DNA from: Tetmemena sp. SeJ-2015
Taxonomy: Eukaryota; Ciliophora; Spirotrichea; Sporadotrichida; Oxytrichidae
Length of the DNA stretch: 22,366 bases
Direction: 5' to 3'
NCBI GenBank assembly: GCA_027382625.1
Contig: JAJKFJ010020873.1
Span: 1 to 22,366, forward strand
Below are positions 9,907-18,541 of this stretch, piece by piece; position 1 is the stretch's first letter, and the number at the start of each line of letters is the position of its first letter. The notes under the pieces are model-generated. The model was given only the letters and a program-made list of their open reading frames with translations, did not search any database and was not told where the DNA came from. Position numbers and translations under genes: made by a program.

Positions 9907-10081
9907 AACCTATAATTTAGGAGAGAAACGACAGCCTCATCAGTATAGTCGCAGAGCTAATGGCATTTGTCGGAAAGGAAATGCTTGATTGAGAAGAATA
10001 TGAAGTGTTGAGTCTTCGACGAATACAGTTTAGTAAATTGAGTAAAATTTAAAAAAGCCTATCTCACCCTAAATAAATAAA

Positions 10082-10363
10082 CTTTCACATATCTGAGATT
10101 GGAGGAAAAGACTGTTGGAATACCCTATAGCCCTAATTATATTGATTTGGGTAATCTTTTTCCAAATTCTTTTTATTATTTGCCAATTTATTCGAATAGT
10201 CTAATAGTTAAAGCGTACTTTAATTTAATTATCTCCATTTTTAAAATAAATCCCTCTAGGATAGAAAAAGATTAAAATTGCCTAGCGTTAGAGCTACTAG
10301 ACATCAGCACTGAAAACATCATTTTACTTTCTACTTCCCTCTCTTATCTATTAAATTTTTTTT
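10082..10363 (-). repeat. Right inverted-repeat arm
   Basis: This is the reverse complement of the left arm. It starts 'ctttcacatatctgagattgg' in shortened form and ends at 'cttatctattaaattttttt'. Outward sequence beyond about 10363 is plain AT-rich DNA. Confidence 0.8.
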
Positions 10364-11943
10364 TATAATATTTTTAAATATATTATTTTTGAACATGTGA
10401 TGAAAGATTTTTATATATAAAGTTACACTAGTTGGGACAACAAATGCGTCAGTAAATATATTTTGTAATACTTTAAATTGTAATTTTTTAACTAAATATT
10501 TAGTTTGACTTTGACAAGGTGAAAAAAATTATTTTATTTTCACCTATGACTTTGTAAAATAAATATTTCATTGAATTATCAACTAGGTTTAAATTAAAAA
10601 GCTAATTATTTTAATAATCTTACTAATCTTAGAATTGGAATTCTAAAATTTTTTTATTATTCAAATAATCTAATAGGATAAATTTATCCTAATCAGGTAA
10701 AATGATTAAGCTATATGAGCTTTTTACTTAGATTATAAATAAAGTCTCAGGATACAATAATTAGACGGTTTAATTTAAATTAAATTTCGGTTTTTCAATT
10801 AAATTCCACCTAGATTTAAACTCGGTTTTCAACTGTGACTAACTCCACATGCTACAAATGGCCGCCAAGTGTAGAAAGGTCAACGGAAACTAGAATTTTA
10901 AAAAACAAAGCTGAAAGCGTAATATATCTGGAATCCTGAGATTTTATTAAAATTAATCTTAGTCAAAAGCACACATCGTTTAATATTTTACCCGATTAGG
11001 ATATATTATCCTATCAGATTATTAGAATAATCAAAATTTTAATCATTAAATCAGAATTAAATTTTGATTTTAAAATATTAAATTTAATTAAATTCATAAT
11101 TATACTCTTTATATTTAATTAAAAAAATTGATTTTCTATAGTGGATTTTTTATAAAAAGAATGGTTGAATATGTTCAAATAAAAATTAAATTAGGTAAAT
11201 GATTAAATTAGATTTTCTTTTTCATAAAAGCATCATAAAAGATTCTTCGGATTTTGTAATTAATTTGATAAATTTGATTAAATTATATTTGTGCAATATA
11301 TTTATAATGATAATAAACTTTAAATTGATTGCATTATTTGAATATGGAGATCTTGTTAATGCTCTCTTGCTAGGTTGTATTGCAATTTTATTTAAAAATT
11401 TTTATGAATATTGTAAGTTAATTTGACTGATAACAGCTTTACTGGTGATTCGAACACAAATTTCTTTCCACAATTCAATATAATTCAACAATAAAGTTTA
11501 AACACTTGCTATCTTAAGAAATTAGTTGCTTCTTTTAAGTAGGATTTAAAATAAATTGTCATAAAAAATTGACTACTTATGTTATAAGAAGATTTAAATG
11601 AATCTAATTTTATTTAGTAAAGGTTCTAAAAACTTAATTATTCTTTATTATTCATGTCTCAATTACAGTTTATTACAATTAGATTTTAAATTAATTTAAT
11701 ATAGAAGATCAGAAATATCTTAAATAAATACGACCAGCTAAAACAAAATAGAATTATAAAAAGGAAAAAGCGTTTTATTTTATAATTCTAAAAATACTAA
11801 TTTAAGCAAATTTATCTAATATTTTATTGGCTTTCTCAGTAAATAAATAATTAGGTGCTTCTAAGTTTTTTTGGAATGCAAAACTTTAAATTCTTAATAA
11901 ATTTTTATCCAATAATTTAACCTTCGTATGCTTTGTGAATTTA

Positions 11944-12066
11944 TTTTATGAATGTGCACACTGCTCAACTCCAGACGGACAAATATTTCCTGGAAATAGA
12001 TATTTATATTGTTTAAATTGCGATGGGTGTTCAAATGGCTTCATGTTCGAAGGTAACAATATATTT
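11944..12066 (+). CDS. MDS 8 of the Cys-rich/beta-helix gene
   Basis: It encodes YECAHCSTPDGQIFPGNRYL then YCLNCDGCSNGFMFEGN. CxxC pairs and GFMFEGN are typical of the Cys-rich repeat. The right edge is either TATATTT (12060-12066) or GTAAC (12053-12057); neither gives a clean frame into MDS 9. Confidence 0.75.
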
Positions 12067-12312
12067 TTATAATCAGAATTCAAAGGATAATTTAAGAAAG
12101 AAAAAATATTGATAATTAAAAACACCTAAAATTTAATTATAAAACCCCACCTATTAAGAATTAATAATAGAGCGTGAATTTATATTTCTATTTTAAATGG
12201 ATAATGGGAAATTACATAACCTTATAACTATTTAAAGAGGTTTTTTTTTAATAAAACTTATTGATTAATTTTTTTCTCCATTTATTATAAAAATATTTTA
12301 ATTTCTATATTT
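12067..12312. other. About 250-bp IES, pointer uncertain (TATATTT or GTAAC)
   Basis: TATATTT (7 bp) is at 12060-12066 and 12306-12312; GTAAC (5 bp) is at 12053-12057 and 12313-12317. Joining at GTAAC gives GNCVS but the next block is then out of register, as if 2 bases of the TGTGTG run at 12318-12323 were extra. Joining at TATATTT also ends in the wrong frame. An indel near 12320-12340 would resolve either. Confidence 0.4.
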
Positions 12313-12317
12313 GTAAC

Positions 12318-12414
12318 TGTGTGTCAGTATGATAAATAAATTATGCCCTAGTGGTTACTATGGCACATTTTAGCTCGAAAACAAAGGAAGAATCAAGAGT
12401 TCCTCTTGTGAATG
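12318..12414 (+). CDS. MDS 9 of the Cys-rich/beta-helix gene
   Basis: It encodes CVSMINKLCPSGYYGTFQLE then NKGRIKSSSCE. CPSGYYG is a hallmark of furin-like repeats. The TAG in TFQLE is Gln. It ends at pointer TGAATG. Confidence 0.75.
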
Positions 12415-13340
12415 TAATATTCAAGCATTCTTGCTTAGCTTGTTTTAGAGTGCGATTCTTAAATTATTAAATCTTAATCTTGGAATTAAAAGGCTATTAT
12501 CATCTAAACAATTAATTGCTTGACAATAAATTAATTGCAGTCTTAAAAACCTATTCCAGCCTCATAATATGATTTTTTATTAAATAAAGATATACTGATT
12601 CGTTGATTTTATTGCAAAAAAATTTAACTCAATTAATTTCAAATGAGATTAAAAGCTATAAGTTGATAGAGCTAAAGTATTTTGAAAATTTTTTATTTAT
12701 ATAAAAAACTCAAGAGCAAGATATTAAATCCCTCTAACTCTAAAATCTTAATGATGAATCTAAATTCAATTTTAGAAAGTCTATTTGCAACTTTAAGATT
12801 AAGAATATTCCCAGATAAGAAGACTAATTGGTATTAGCAAGATCTCATTCATTCGGCAATAAATGATTTTCCTTTATTTAAATAATTCCCCCCCTGTCTA
12901 TTTTATTGCGATAATGAAGCAGAGGATTAATTTAGGTTTATATATTAAAAGGAGTTTATTTTAATATATAGAAAGGATTTAATTTAAGATTTTTCTATAT
13001 CTCTAACTTTGGTTGGCTTATAATAGTTTGTATATTTTTTATCTTCTTTCTTTATAATTCTTAATATATTTATTTTTAAATGAAATTAATTAAAAAATAA
13101 TTATTTGTAGAATTTAATTTAAAAGTTAGTTGATGTTTATATTATATTTTAAATTCTTCCTGTGCTGAATTAATCCCCTATAGATTAAATCTGAAAAATT
13201 AAATTAAGAAATTTCTTGCAATGTTAAATTATTTTTTGTTTTAGTACAACTTTTTATTTAAAAACTACATTTGCAGAAAAGCAAAAACATAATAAATATA
13301 ATCCAATTTAAATATTATTGTTTTATTTAAGGGATGAATG
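12415..13340. other. 926-bp IES (pointer TGAATG)
   Basis: TGAATG is at 12409-12414 and 13335-13340. The join gives TCT TGT GAA TGC ATG GGT, reading SSCECMGGGSGECTRC in frame. The body is AT-rich with no gene seen. Confidence 0.7.
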
Positions 13341-13416
13341 CATGGGTGGTGGGTCTGGTGAATGCACTAGATGCTATGGTTCCTATTAAAAATATATAAA
13401 ATATTAAATGCCTACT
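13341..13416 (+). CDS. MDS 10 of the Cys-rich/beta-helix gene
   Basis: It encodes CMGGGSGECTRCYGSYQKYI then KYQMPT. This is the last clearly Cys-rich block before the beta-helix region. TAA is used twice as Gln. Confidence 0.7.
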
Positions 13417-13448
13417 ATTTACTAGTAAGTTATCTCTCTTAAACTACT
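13417..13448. other. 32-bp IES (pointer CTACT)
   Basis: CTACT is at 13412-13416 and 13444-13448. The join gives ATG CCT ACT TAG ACT GAA, reading MPTQTEYESESFGQCLPK. Reading straight through instead leaves the following frame. A GTAAGT inside gives a competing intron reading, but splicing there does not restore the frame. Confidence 0.65.
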
Positions 13449-13608
13449 TAGACTGAATACGAATCGGAGTCATTTGGCTAATGCTTGCCCAAGACTATGA
13501 ACACAAGACAAGAGAATGTCTTTGTTTTCGCTGAAACAGATTCTCATTATACTGCAATTGGCTAAAATGGATCAAGAGACAAGCCATTTAGCTCAATCAC
13601 ATAATTAA
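13449..13608 (+). CDS. MDS 11: start of the beta-helix region
   Basis: It encodes QTEYESESFGQCLPKTMNTR then QENVFVFAETDSHYTAIG and NGSRDKPFSSITQL. The VFV...GS-DKPFSSITQ pattern is the usual opening of right-handed parallel beta-helix (pectin-lyase-like) domains ('GS...PF.SI..A'). It marks the switch from Cys-rich to beta-helix architecture. Confidence 0.75.
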
Positions 13609-14183
13609 CAATTTGTATATTTTAAATAATAAAAAGATAATATCCAAATCTAGATTCTATCAAAATTTATATAGCTTTCCTCCATATATCAAAGTCAGTG
13701 CAAAAAAATAGTTATTTAATTAAATAATTTAAAACTCAGTATTAAATCAGTTTTTTCCCCTCAAGATTTAAACATAGTAATATTGCTTAACTAGCATGAT
13801 ATTGCATTTTTAAAAATAATTAAAGCTCATTTTATGCTTATTGGTATTTAAACCTTATCCATATATAAATTAAGTCCAAATATATTTAATAAAAAAATAA
13901 CTTATGTCAACAGTAAAAACACAGAATTTAAATTAAGTAATTTATTTATTATCTTCTTTATTTTTCAGAGAAAGCTATAAAAATTAAACTCGAAAATCTT
14001 AATTTTATTTAAAAAACAAACTTCTATTCTAGAGAGGAATACTAATTAAAAATTTAAATTATCATTCAATTACAGAAAATCTAAATTTTAATTTGAAGCC
14101 ATCTCTACTTAATAAAATTATAAATTCTAAACTGATTTTATAATTTTGAATTTTGTCCCTAATTTAAATCATGGATGGATTAA
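13609..14183. other. 575-bp IES (pointer ATTAA)
   Basis: ATTAA is at 13604-13608 and 14179-14183. The join gives ACA TAA TTA ATT AGA GTT AAT, reading SSITQLIRVNELCAQV in frame. It is AT-rich with no gene. Confidence 0.65.
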
Positions 14184-14610
14184 TTAGAGTTAATGAATTA
14201 TGCGCCTAGGTCAAAAATTCTTGCACAGTAAATCTGTATCTACTTCGAGGAGACCATTACATCATAAGAAATTATACTAAAAGTTATAGAACTTTGGAAG
14301 CTGCGACTCCTATACAAATCATCACCCTAAATGTGTCTCCCTATTTCTGCTCTCTTGACCCAAGTGATGTATTATGCGTTCCAGATGGAGAAAAAATCAC
14401 AATTATTAATAAGATTGGATCAAACTTCAATTTTCTGGTTGGTGCTGGTCTCACAATGCAAAATTTGATCATTGATAGTCTAGACTCTATAATGTGTAAT
14501 TTCCCCAATTTATTAAAGTTGATGTAGTTTCATTTGCATGGAACGGAATTTTTGGATGCTTAAGAGATTAGAGCAGATGCTGCACTGTTAATGAGGAAAC
14601 TAATTCTATA
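14184..14610 (+). CDS. MDS 12 of the beta-helix region
   Basis: It encodes RVNELCAQVKNSCTVNLYLL then RGDHYII, SDVLCVPDGEKITIINKIGS and LTMQNLIIDSLDSIM. The LLRGDHY and TMQNLIIDSLDS words fit the first coils of a beta-helix. The frame changes at CCCC 14503-14506: one more C would continue it as CNFPQFIKVDVVSFAWN, then CLRDQSRCCTVNEETNS. This is likely a homopolymer error or a real mutation. Confidence 0.75.
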
Positions 14611-14677
14611 CAAATATATTTTATTTAAAAAATTTGGGAAAAAATGATAATTATAACAAATTCTTTAGAATGATATA
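14611..14677. other. 67-bp IES (pointer TATA)
   Basis: TATA is at 14607-14610 and 14674-14677. The join gives AAT TCT ATA AAT TTC ACA, reading ETNSINFTAFILL. The pointer is low complexity, so support comes mainly from the frame. Confidence 0.5.
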
Positions 14678-14850
14678 AATTTCACAGCATTTATATTACT
14701 TATAGAAAAAGAAGGTGAGTTTTTATAATAAATAATTAGTGAATAAGTATACCATATATTTCAGAGGTCATAATTAGAACAAGTTTAAGCAGAGAGTTTT
14801 AAGAATAGAATAAATCATAGCAAGATCGTAATAAAAATCTGACATTCAAT
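14678..14850 (+). CDS. MDS 13 of the beta-helix region (with intron 14715-14764)
   Basis: The spliced frame reads NFTAFILLIEKEEVIIRTSL then SREFQEQNKSQQDRNK and NLTFN. An intron with GTGAGT...TTTCAG (50 bp) joins GAA G and AG GTC. TAA/TAG serve as Gln several times. Confidence 0.55.
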
Positions 14851-14961
14851 TCAATAATTTCTCTAATAAAAAATTAAATTCTTTTTCATTTAAATTGATG
14901 AATTCAATATTTAATTTCTTTAATATAAACTTAAATCTAAAATTTTAAATTTCTATAGAAT
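14851..14961. other. About 111-bp IES (possible pointer AAT)
   Basis: AAT at 14848-14850 and 14959-14961 joins TTC AAT to ACG GAG ACT, reading LTFNTETGVSKLIIDNS. The pointer is only 3 bp, so the edge is uncertain. Confidence 0.4.
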
Positions 14962-15006
14962 ACGGAGACTGGGGTGAGCAAGCTTATAATCGATAATTCT
15001 AAAAAT
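14962..15006 (+). CDS. MDS 14 of the beta-helix region (right edge uncertain)
   Basis: It encodes TETGVSKLIIDNSKN. 'G-VSKLIIDNS' resembles one beta-helix coil. The right boundary was not resolved: TAAAAAT (15000-15006 and 15169-15175) and TTAGA (15014-15018 and 15183-15187) are repeated, but both joins leave the preferred next frame by one base. Confidence 0.45.
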
Positions 15007-15183
15007 GACAAAATTAGATTTCATAAAATAAAATTTTCATATAATAAAAACTGTTAATAGCCTTTTTAATACTTATCTAATTTTAAATAAATGGATATTC
15101 TCTTTTAAACCACAATTTCTATGTGCATAATAGATATAATTGAAAACACCATTAGTTGAATCTTTGAATAAAAATATTTCTTT

Positions 15184-15394
15184 TAGAAGCCCTAAGCATA
15201 ATTTGATATTTAAAAAGCAATTCATGAATTTTATTTTGAGATTAAAATAAATCTATATTGCGTTTATGGAGATAAGGAGCCGTAAATTAGTTCACATTTT
15301 TGCTAATAATGCTATAGAAATGAGGTCTGTAATATCGCAGATGGGGGCTACTTTATAAAGTTTGACTTATCAACAATTATTTAAATTATTAATT
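15184..15394 (+). CDS. MDS 15 of the beta-helix region
   Basis: It encodes AQFDIQKAIHEFYFEIKINL then YCVYGDKEPQISSHFCQQCY, RNEVCNIADGGYFIKFDLST and IIQII. The Cys cluster with DGGYFIKFD suggests one coil plus a Cys loop. Its left edge is uncertain (near 15184). Confidence 0.6.
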
Positions 15395-15481
15395 ATCGGA
15401 AGAGTCAAGAATGCCTGCTATTCCAACTCTCATAATTGATGTAAATTTAGTTATTCCTTCTTATCCTTGTTGTTTAGAATT
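15395..15481. other. 87-bp IES (pointer AATT)
   Basis: AATT is at 15391-15394 and 15478-15481. The join gives ATT AAT TGC GAG TTC, reading IINCEFKNFLFDFNALIEM. Confidence 0.5.
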
Positions 15482-15564
15482 GCGAGTTCAAAAACTTTTT
15501 ATTCGATTTCAATGCTCTCATAGAGATGAATGAATATGTAGGCCACGTCACAATTAAGGACTCA
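15482..15564 (+). CDS. MDS 16 of the beta-helix region
   Basis: It encodes CEFKNFLFDFNALIEMNEYV then GHVTIKDS. 'ALIEMNEYVGHVTIKDS' is a characteristic coil ending in an Asn/Asp-Ser ladder position. Confidence 0.7.
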
Positions 15565-15629
15565 GTAAAAATAATAATATTTAAAGTTATCAAAACATAT
15601 ATGAAGTTAATTTATTTGACAGGTTTTCA
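15565..15629. other. 65-bp IES or intron (pointer TCA)
   Basis: TCA at 15562-15564 and 15627-15629 joins GAC TCA to AGT TGC, reading TIKDSSCGSIVRN. The sequence also begins GTAAAA; an intron reading is possible. Confidence 0.45.
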
Positions 15630-15657
15630 AGTTGCGGTTCAATAGTGAGAAACTATA
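15630..15657 (+). CDS. MDS 17 of the beta-helix region (28 bp)
   Basis: It encodes SCGSIVRNY, the diagnostic word between beta-helix coils. It sits between a short IES and the 1.95-kb IES and ends at pointer AACTATA. Confidence 0.65.
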
Positions 15658-17607
15658 AGAAGCAATTCTATCAGTTAAATTTATAGAGGTCGAAACTCAT
15701 TTTCACTTTTTTAAAAAATAATTTACTCTGCCAAACTTTTTAAATTATTAAATTAGAAAGTTTCTAAATAAGCAGCCAGCGATTCCTGGTGGTCCTAGTA
15801 CATAGGCTAGGCTGAGCGCGAAGACCTACACTGATTATAGTTTTCTTACTAGCTTGATAATACAAGTACTCAAATACATAGAGGCATGATAGGAATGCAG
15901 ACTGCTAGCATTGGCATTTGAACACCCTGCAAGAGATTCTCCAGACAGATTCAGAAAGAGGGCACTAAAATTCACTGCCGATTTATTGCTAATCGGTACG
16001 AAGGAAACTACTCAGGTGACCATCCTCTGCGGCTAGAGTTATTGCATCGAGTGTACGGTCGGTTAAGACGTTGAACCTTCTGACTCCACCGGCACAATTC
16101 TAATGTCATCAGAATTAGAGAGACAGTCCGGACTTTGGGTACTAAAGAGGATGAATCCCACCCTCTGTGGCGAAATTGAAATTGCTGGTTAGCTAGTGAC
16201 GTCATGGTTAAGCACTATAAGAATAATGGTATAAATCCTATAAGATAGACTTATTAACCAATCTCGACGCAACTCAACTCCAAACCTTTTAAAAATTTTA
16301 AATTTTAAATATCATATGGAAAATTTTGATGTCAATAAATTAAAAATCATGAGCTAAAGATTTTATTTTAAAAAAATTAACTTAGAAATAAAAATGGCTT
16401 AAGAAAAGGCATAATTGATACCGAAATTAATAAAAATTACAAAATAATGATTAAAAAAATATAATTCATTTTATTTATATTCTTTGGGAGAATATAATTA
16501 GATTATAATAACAAAATAAAGCAGAAGAATAGATGCTTTAGTTTTTTTAAATTATTTTTTAAAATGAGAAGATTGCTCTTCCTTCTCCTAAAAATTATAA
16601 ATATGATATCACAAATCAACTATATTTTTTTAAAAGAACTTTAAATTTTATTTAATAATTTTGTTAATTAAAAATAAATTTGGTTTGTTATTTAATGAAT
16701 ACATTTTATAATTTTTTTAAAAATTTCAATATAAATAAGTATGCCTAAAATATTAAGATTTAAGTAGTATAAATACGCTAGCTAAATTAAATTTGAAAAA
16801 TAACTTGATCAACTTTTTAGAATTAAAATAGAATAGTTTTAATTTATTAGACAGAGAATTTTAATATGGTAAGAAAATAAGTTTTCATAATTTAATAATA
16901 TATATTTTTGTTTTTAATTTTTTAATGATGATCATGATTATATTTTTATGTTAAAAATTTTATAATTTAATAATGTTAATTTCGACCTTTAATAATTTTG
17001 ATTTTAATTATCAGTTCAGCTTAAAGATAAAATTTTTTTTTAAAAGGTTTTTAAAATTTTTTCTTTAAAATAATTTAAAAAAAATTAGTTTAAAAATTTA
17101 AAGGGGAAATTAATACCCCACCAGGGTAAATAAATAGGATTTTTCACCCAAAAACCGTATAACTAGTGTGATGTTCATCAAAGTGTTAACCCATGCGGAA
17201 ATAAGGGAAAAAAATGTTTAAAAATTTATAAAATTTTAGTAAAAATTTAAAGTATATTTACTTGTATCTAGATACTTTGGATGATCTTAATTACTTTTTT
17301 AATATGATTTTTTAATTTCTGAATTTTATTGGCAGAAAAATTTTCAATTTTTTATTTTTTTATAAAATCAATTAATTTTATAAAATCATTTTTAACAAAA
17401 GATTAAATTAAAAAAAATCAAATATTTTTTTTTAAAAAATTTTCTAGAAATATTTAAATATTATTATTTTTGTATTTGTAATTTTCCATTTTTACCATTT
17501 AAAACATTACGAAAGAATTAACTTTGTTGTTATTTAAATCATTTATACTTTTCCTTCTTCTTTCTAATTTAATTTCTTTAACGAAATGCAAAGCACTGTT
17601 AACTATA
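15658..17607. other. 1.95-kb IES with an internal ORF (pointer AACTATA)
   Basis: AACTATA is at 15651-15657 and 17601-17607. The join gives GTG AGA AAC TAT AGA ATT TCT TAG, reading SIVRNYRISQREQNTDPNY with no stop. A 7-bp pointer in the right phase is strong support. 16568-17600 is AT-rich with many homopolymers and no gene; 17090-17230 has CCCC/GGGG patches that may be poorly called. Confidence 0.7.
15761..16567 (+). CDS. Unidentified germline-limited ORF with one in-frame TGA
   Basis: With TAA/TAG as Gln one frame runs FLNKQPAIPGGPSTQARLSA to KYIEA, meets TGA at 15887-15889, then continues QECRLLALAFEHPARDSPDR, FTADLLLIGTKETTQVTILC, SELERQSGLWVLKRMN and PTLCGEIEIAGQLVTSW to TGA at 16565-16567. 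15770-16280 is clearly less AT-rich than both sides, as real coding DNA here is; after about 16290 the frame continues only through AT-rich sequence. An opposite-strand frame at 16205-16008 is also open. I do not recognise the protein. It may be a germline-limited gene, a transposon remnant, or a segment of another gene nested in this IES. The internal TGA could be a stop, mutation or base error. Confidence 0.45.
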
Positions 17608-17883
17608 GAATTTCTTAGAGAGAATAAAATACAGACCCTAATTATGAAGAGCCTGAATCAGATGACTCTGAATCAGATGATTCTGACTCCAGTAGTGATT
17701 CAAGTCCAGTCAGGTTAAGCTTAATGATATAAGATAGCAAATAATATTTTTAAAAGAGCAATTTCACTAATTTCGGCAGTTTTTAGAAGAATATAAACTC
17801 CCCAGTTATGGTCAATCCTGATTTTGGTATGAAGCATCATGGAAAAGTAGTTTAACTGCAATATTTTGAGGGACCTGTAGTCA
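17608..17883 (+). CDS. MDS 18 of the beta-helix region
   Basis: It encodes NTDPNYEEPESDDSESDDSD then SSSDSSPVRLS, an acidic serine-rich loop, followed by NFTNFGSFQKN, VMVNPDFGMKHHGKVVQLQY and FEGPVV. 'GKVVQLQYFEGPVVI' is a typical coil. It ends at pointer TAGTCA. Confidence 0.75.
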
Positions 17884-17904
17884 AAGATATAATAATTTTA
17901 GTCA
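17884..17904. other. 21-bp frame-neutral IES (pointer TAGTCA)
   Basis: TAGTCA is at 17878-17883 and 17899-17904. The join gives CCT GTA GTC ATT TCT GGA, reading FEGPVVISGNLFEGN. The removed length is a multiple of three and has no stop, so ORF calling alone would miss it; the insert would add KDIIILV in the middle of a regular coil. Confidence 0.6.
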
Positions 17905-17944
17905 TTTCTGGAAATCTATTTGAAGGCAACATATATTTAAATAC
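17905..17944 (+). CDS. MDS 19 of the beta-helix region (40 bp)
   Basis: It encodes ISGNLFEGNIYLNT, between two very short IESs. Confidence 0.6.
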
Positions 17945-17961
17945 ATTTTGGGGTTTGATAC
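17945..17961. other. 17-bp IES (pointer ATAC)
   Basis: ATAC is at 17941-17944 and 17958-17961. The join gives TTA AAT ACT GCC TGC AAT, reading YLNTACNIFQQDNLFEY and restoring the frame. Confidence 0.6.
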
Positions 17962-18024
17962 TGCCTGCAATATTTTCCAGCAGGACAACTTGTTTGAATA
18001 TGATAAAGATCTAGATCAGTATCC
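17962..18024 (+). CDS. MDS 20 of the beta-helix region (right edge uncertain)
   Basis: It encodes ACNIFQQDNLFEYDKDLDQY. The right boundary lies somewhere after 18024; the frame continues open into AT-rich sequence. Confidence 0.55.
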
Positions 18025-18107
18025 CATTTTAATAATCATTTATAACTTAAATGTTAAATTTATTTGCATTTATTGCTGCTAAAAAAGTTTCTTTGTATTC
18101 CAGAATA

Positions 18108-18240
18108 TATTCAAATTTACAGGTCATGAAAGAATTAAGGAGTGATAATGATTGCGTCTTAAAAAATAAACCTGAATGCAATTGTTGCGGTAAACATCGA
18201 AACTATAAGAAGTTATCTAGAATATTTTGTGGTGTGTAAA
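18108..18240 (+). CDS. MDS 21 of the beta-helix region
   Basis: It encodes QVMKELRSDNDCVLKNKPEC then NCCGKHRNYKKLSRIFCG. The CxCC cluster is like Cys loops in the beta-helix part. The left edge is uncertain because the preceding frame can also be read as NIFKFTGHERIKE. Confidence 0.55.
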
Positions 18241-18541
18241 AAGAATAATCTTCCTGAATATATCTTTCAATTCTTCCTTCTTCTAAGTATATTAAAGTTT
18301 GTATTCTAAAATAGCATAGTAATGCATATAATTAAAGTTTAAAAATTGCATTATAAACTAATGATTTAGTTAATTTTTATATTTAATAAGCAAAGTTTTT
18401 ATCTTTAAAAAACTTTTTGCATAATATGTTCTATCCTTTATAAATTTAAGTTTTATAAAATCTAAATTGCACTATAAATCAAGAATGAGTTAGTGATGAT
18501 GAATTCTAATTAATCACTTTTAAAAATATATATGGAAGTAT
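18241..18541. other. AT-rich spacer, probable IES
   Basis: No coding word was recognised. It separates the Cys loop block from the next coil block; the pointer was not identified. Confidence 0.4.

Larger units (their letters stand above)
9330..10363. mobile_element. Fold-back (long inverted repeat) element inside the 5-kb IES
   Basis: The left arm, about 9330-9609, and the right arm, about 10082-10363, are inverted copies. Shared words include 'ttaatagataag', 'gggaagtagaaagtaaaatg', 'gagggattta', 'ctttaactattagactattc', 'gaataaattggcaaat' and 'ccaatctcagatatgtgaaag'. Most bases match across about 280 bp. The core of about 470 bp is less AT-rich and has no long ORF. Size and structure suggest a non-autonomous transposon (MITE/foldback type). 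No clear target-site duplication was identified. It begins about 110 bp after the kinase gene, so it may be a separate insertion or the rearranged end of the TBE-like element. Confidence 0.75.
6926..11943. other. 5.0-kb IES carrying a TBE-like gene and a fold-back element (pointer AATTTA)
   Basis: AATTTA is at 6920-6925 and 11938-11943. The join gives CCT AAA AAT TTA TTT TAT GAA TGT GCA, reading PKNLFYECAHCSTPDG and passing directly from one Cys-rich repeat to the next. 6926-8099 is AT-rich with no gene seen; a perfect palindrome ATTTTCAAA-A-TTTGAAAAT lies at 7990-8008. The kinase gene (8100-9220) and fold-back element (9330-10363) follow. 10364-11937 is AT-rich with no gene recognised. Confidence 0.65.

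Noticed and set aside
9940..9975. Hammerhead-ribozyme-like words (CTGATGAG and GTTTC) on the minus strand of the fold-back core
   Set aside because: The GAAAC that a hammerhead needs lies on the opposite strand to CTGATGAG, so the core cannot form.
11199..11426. 75-codon Ile/Leu/Asn-rich ORF
   Set aside because: Composition is what AT-rich DNA gives by chance; no family pattern and it lies in the 5-kb spacer.
15776..16200. Possible rRNA fragment because of higher GC
   Set aside because: No conserved rRNA words were recognised, and one plus-strand frame is open through most of it.
16008..16205. Minus-strand ORF of 65 codons
   Set aside because: It overlaps a longer plus-strand frame with coding-like composition and, even with TAG as Gln, stops soon after; most likely a shadow.
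17524..17718. ORF with a signal-peptide-like hydrophobic start
   Set aside because: It begins at TTG, is in a different frame from the supported acidic serine-rich segment, and its start lies in AT-rich IES sequence that produces Leu/Phe/Ile by composition.
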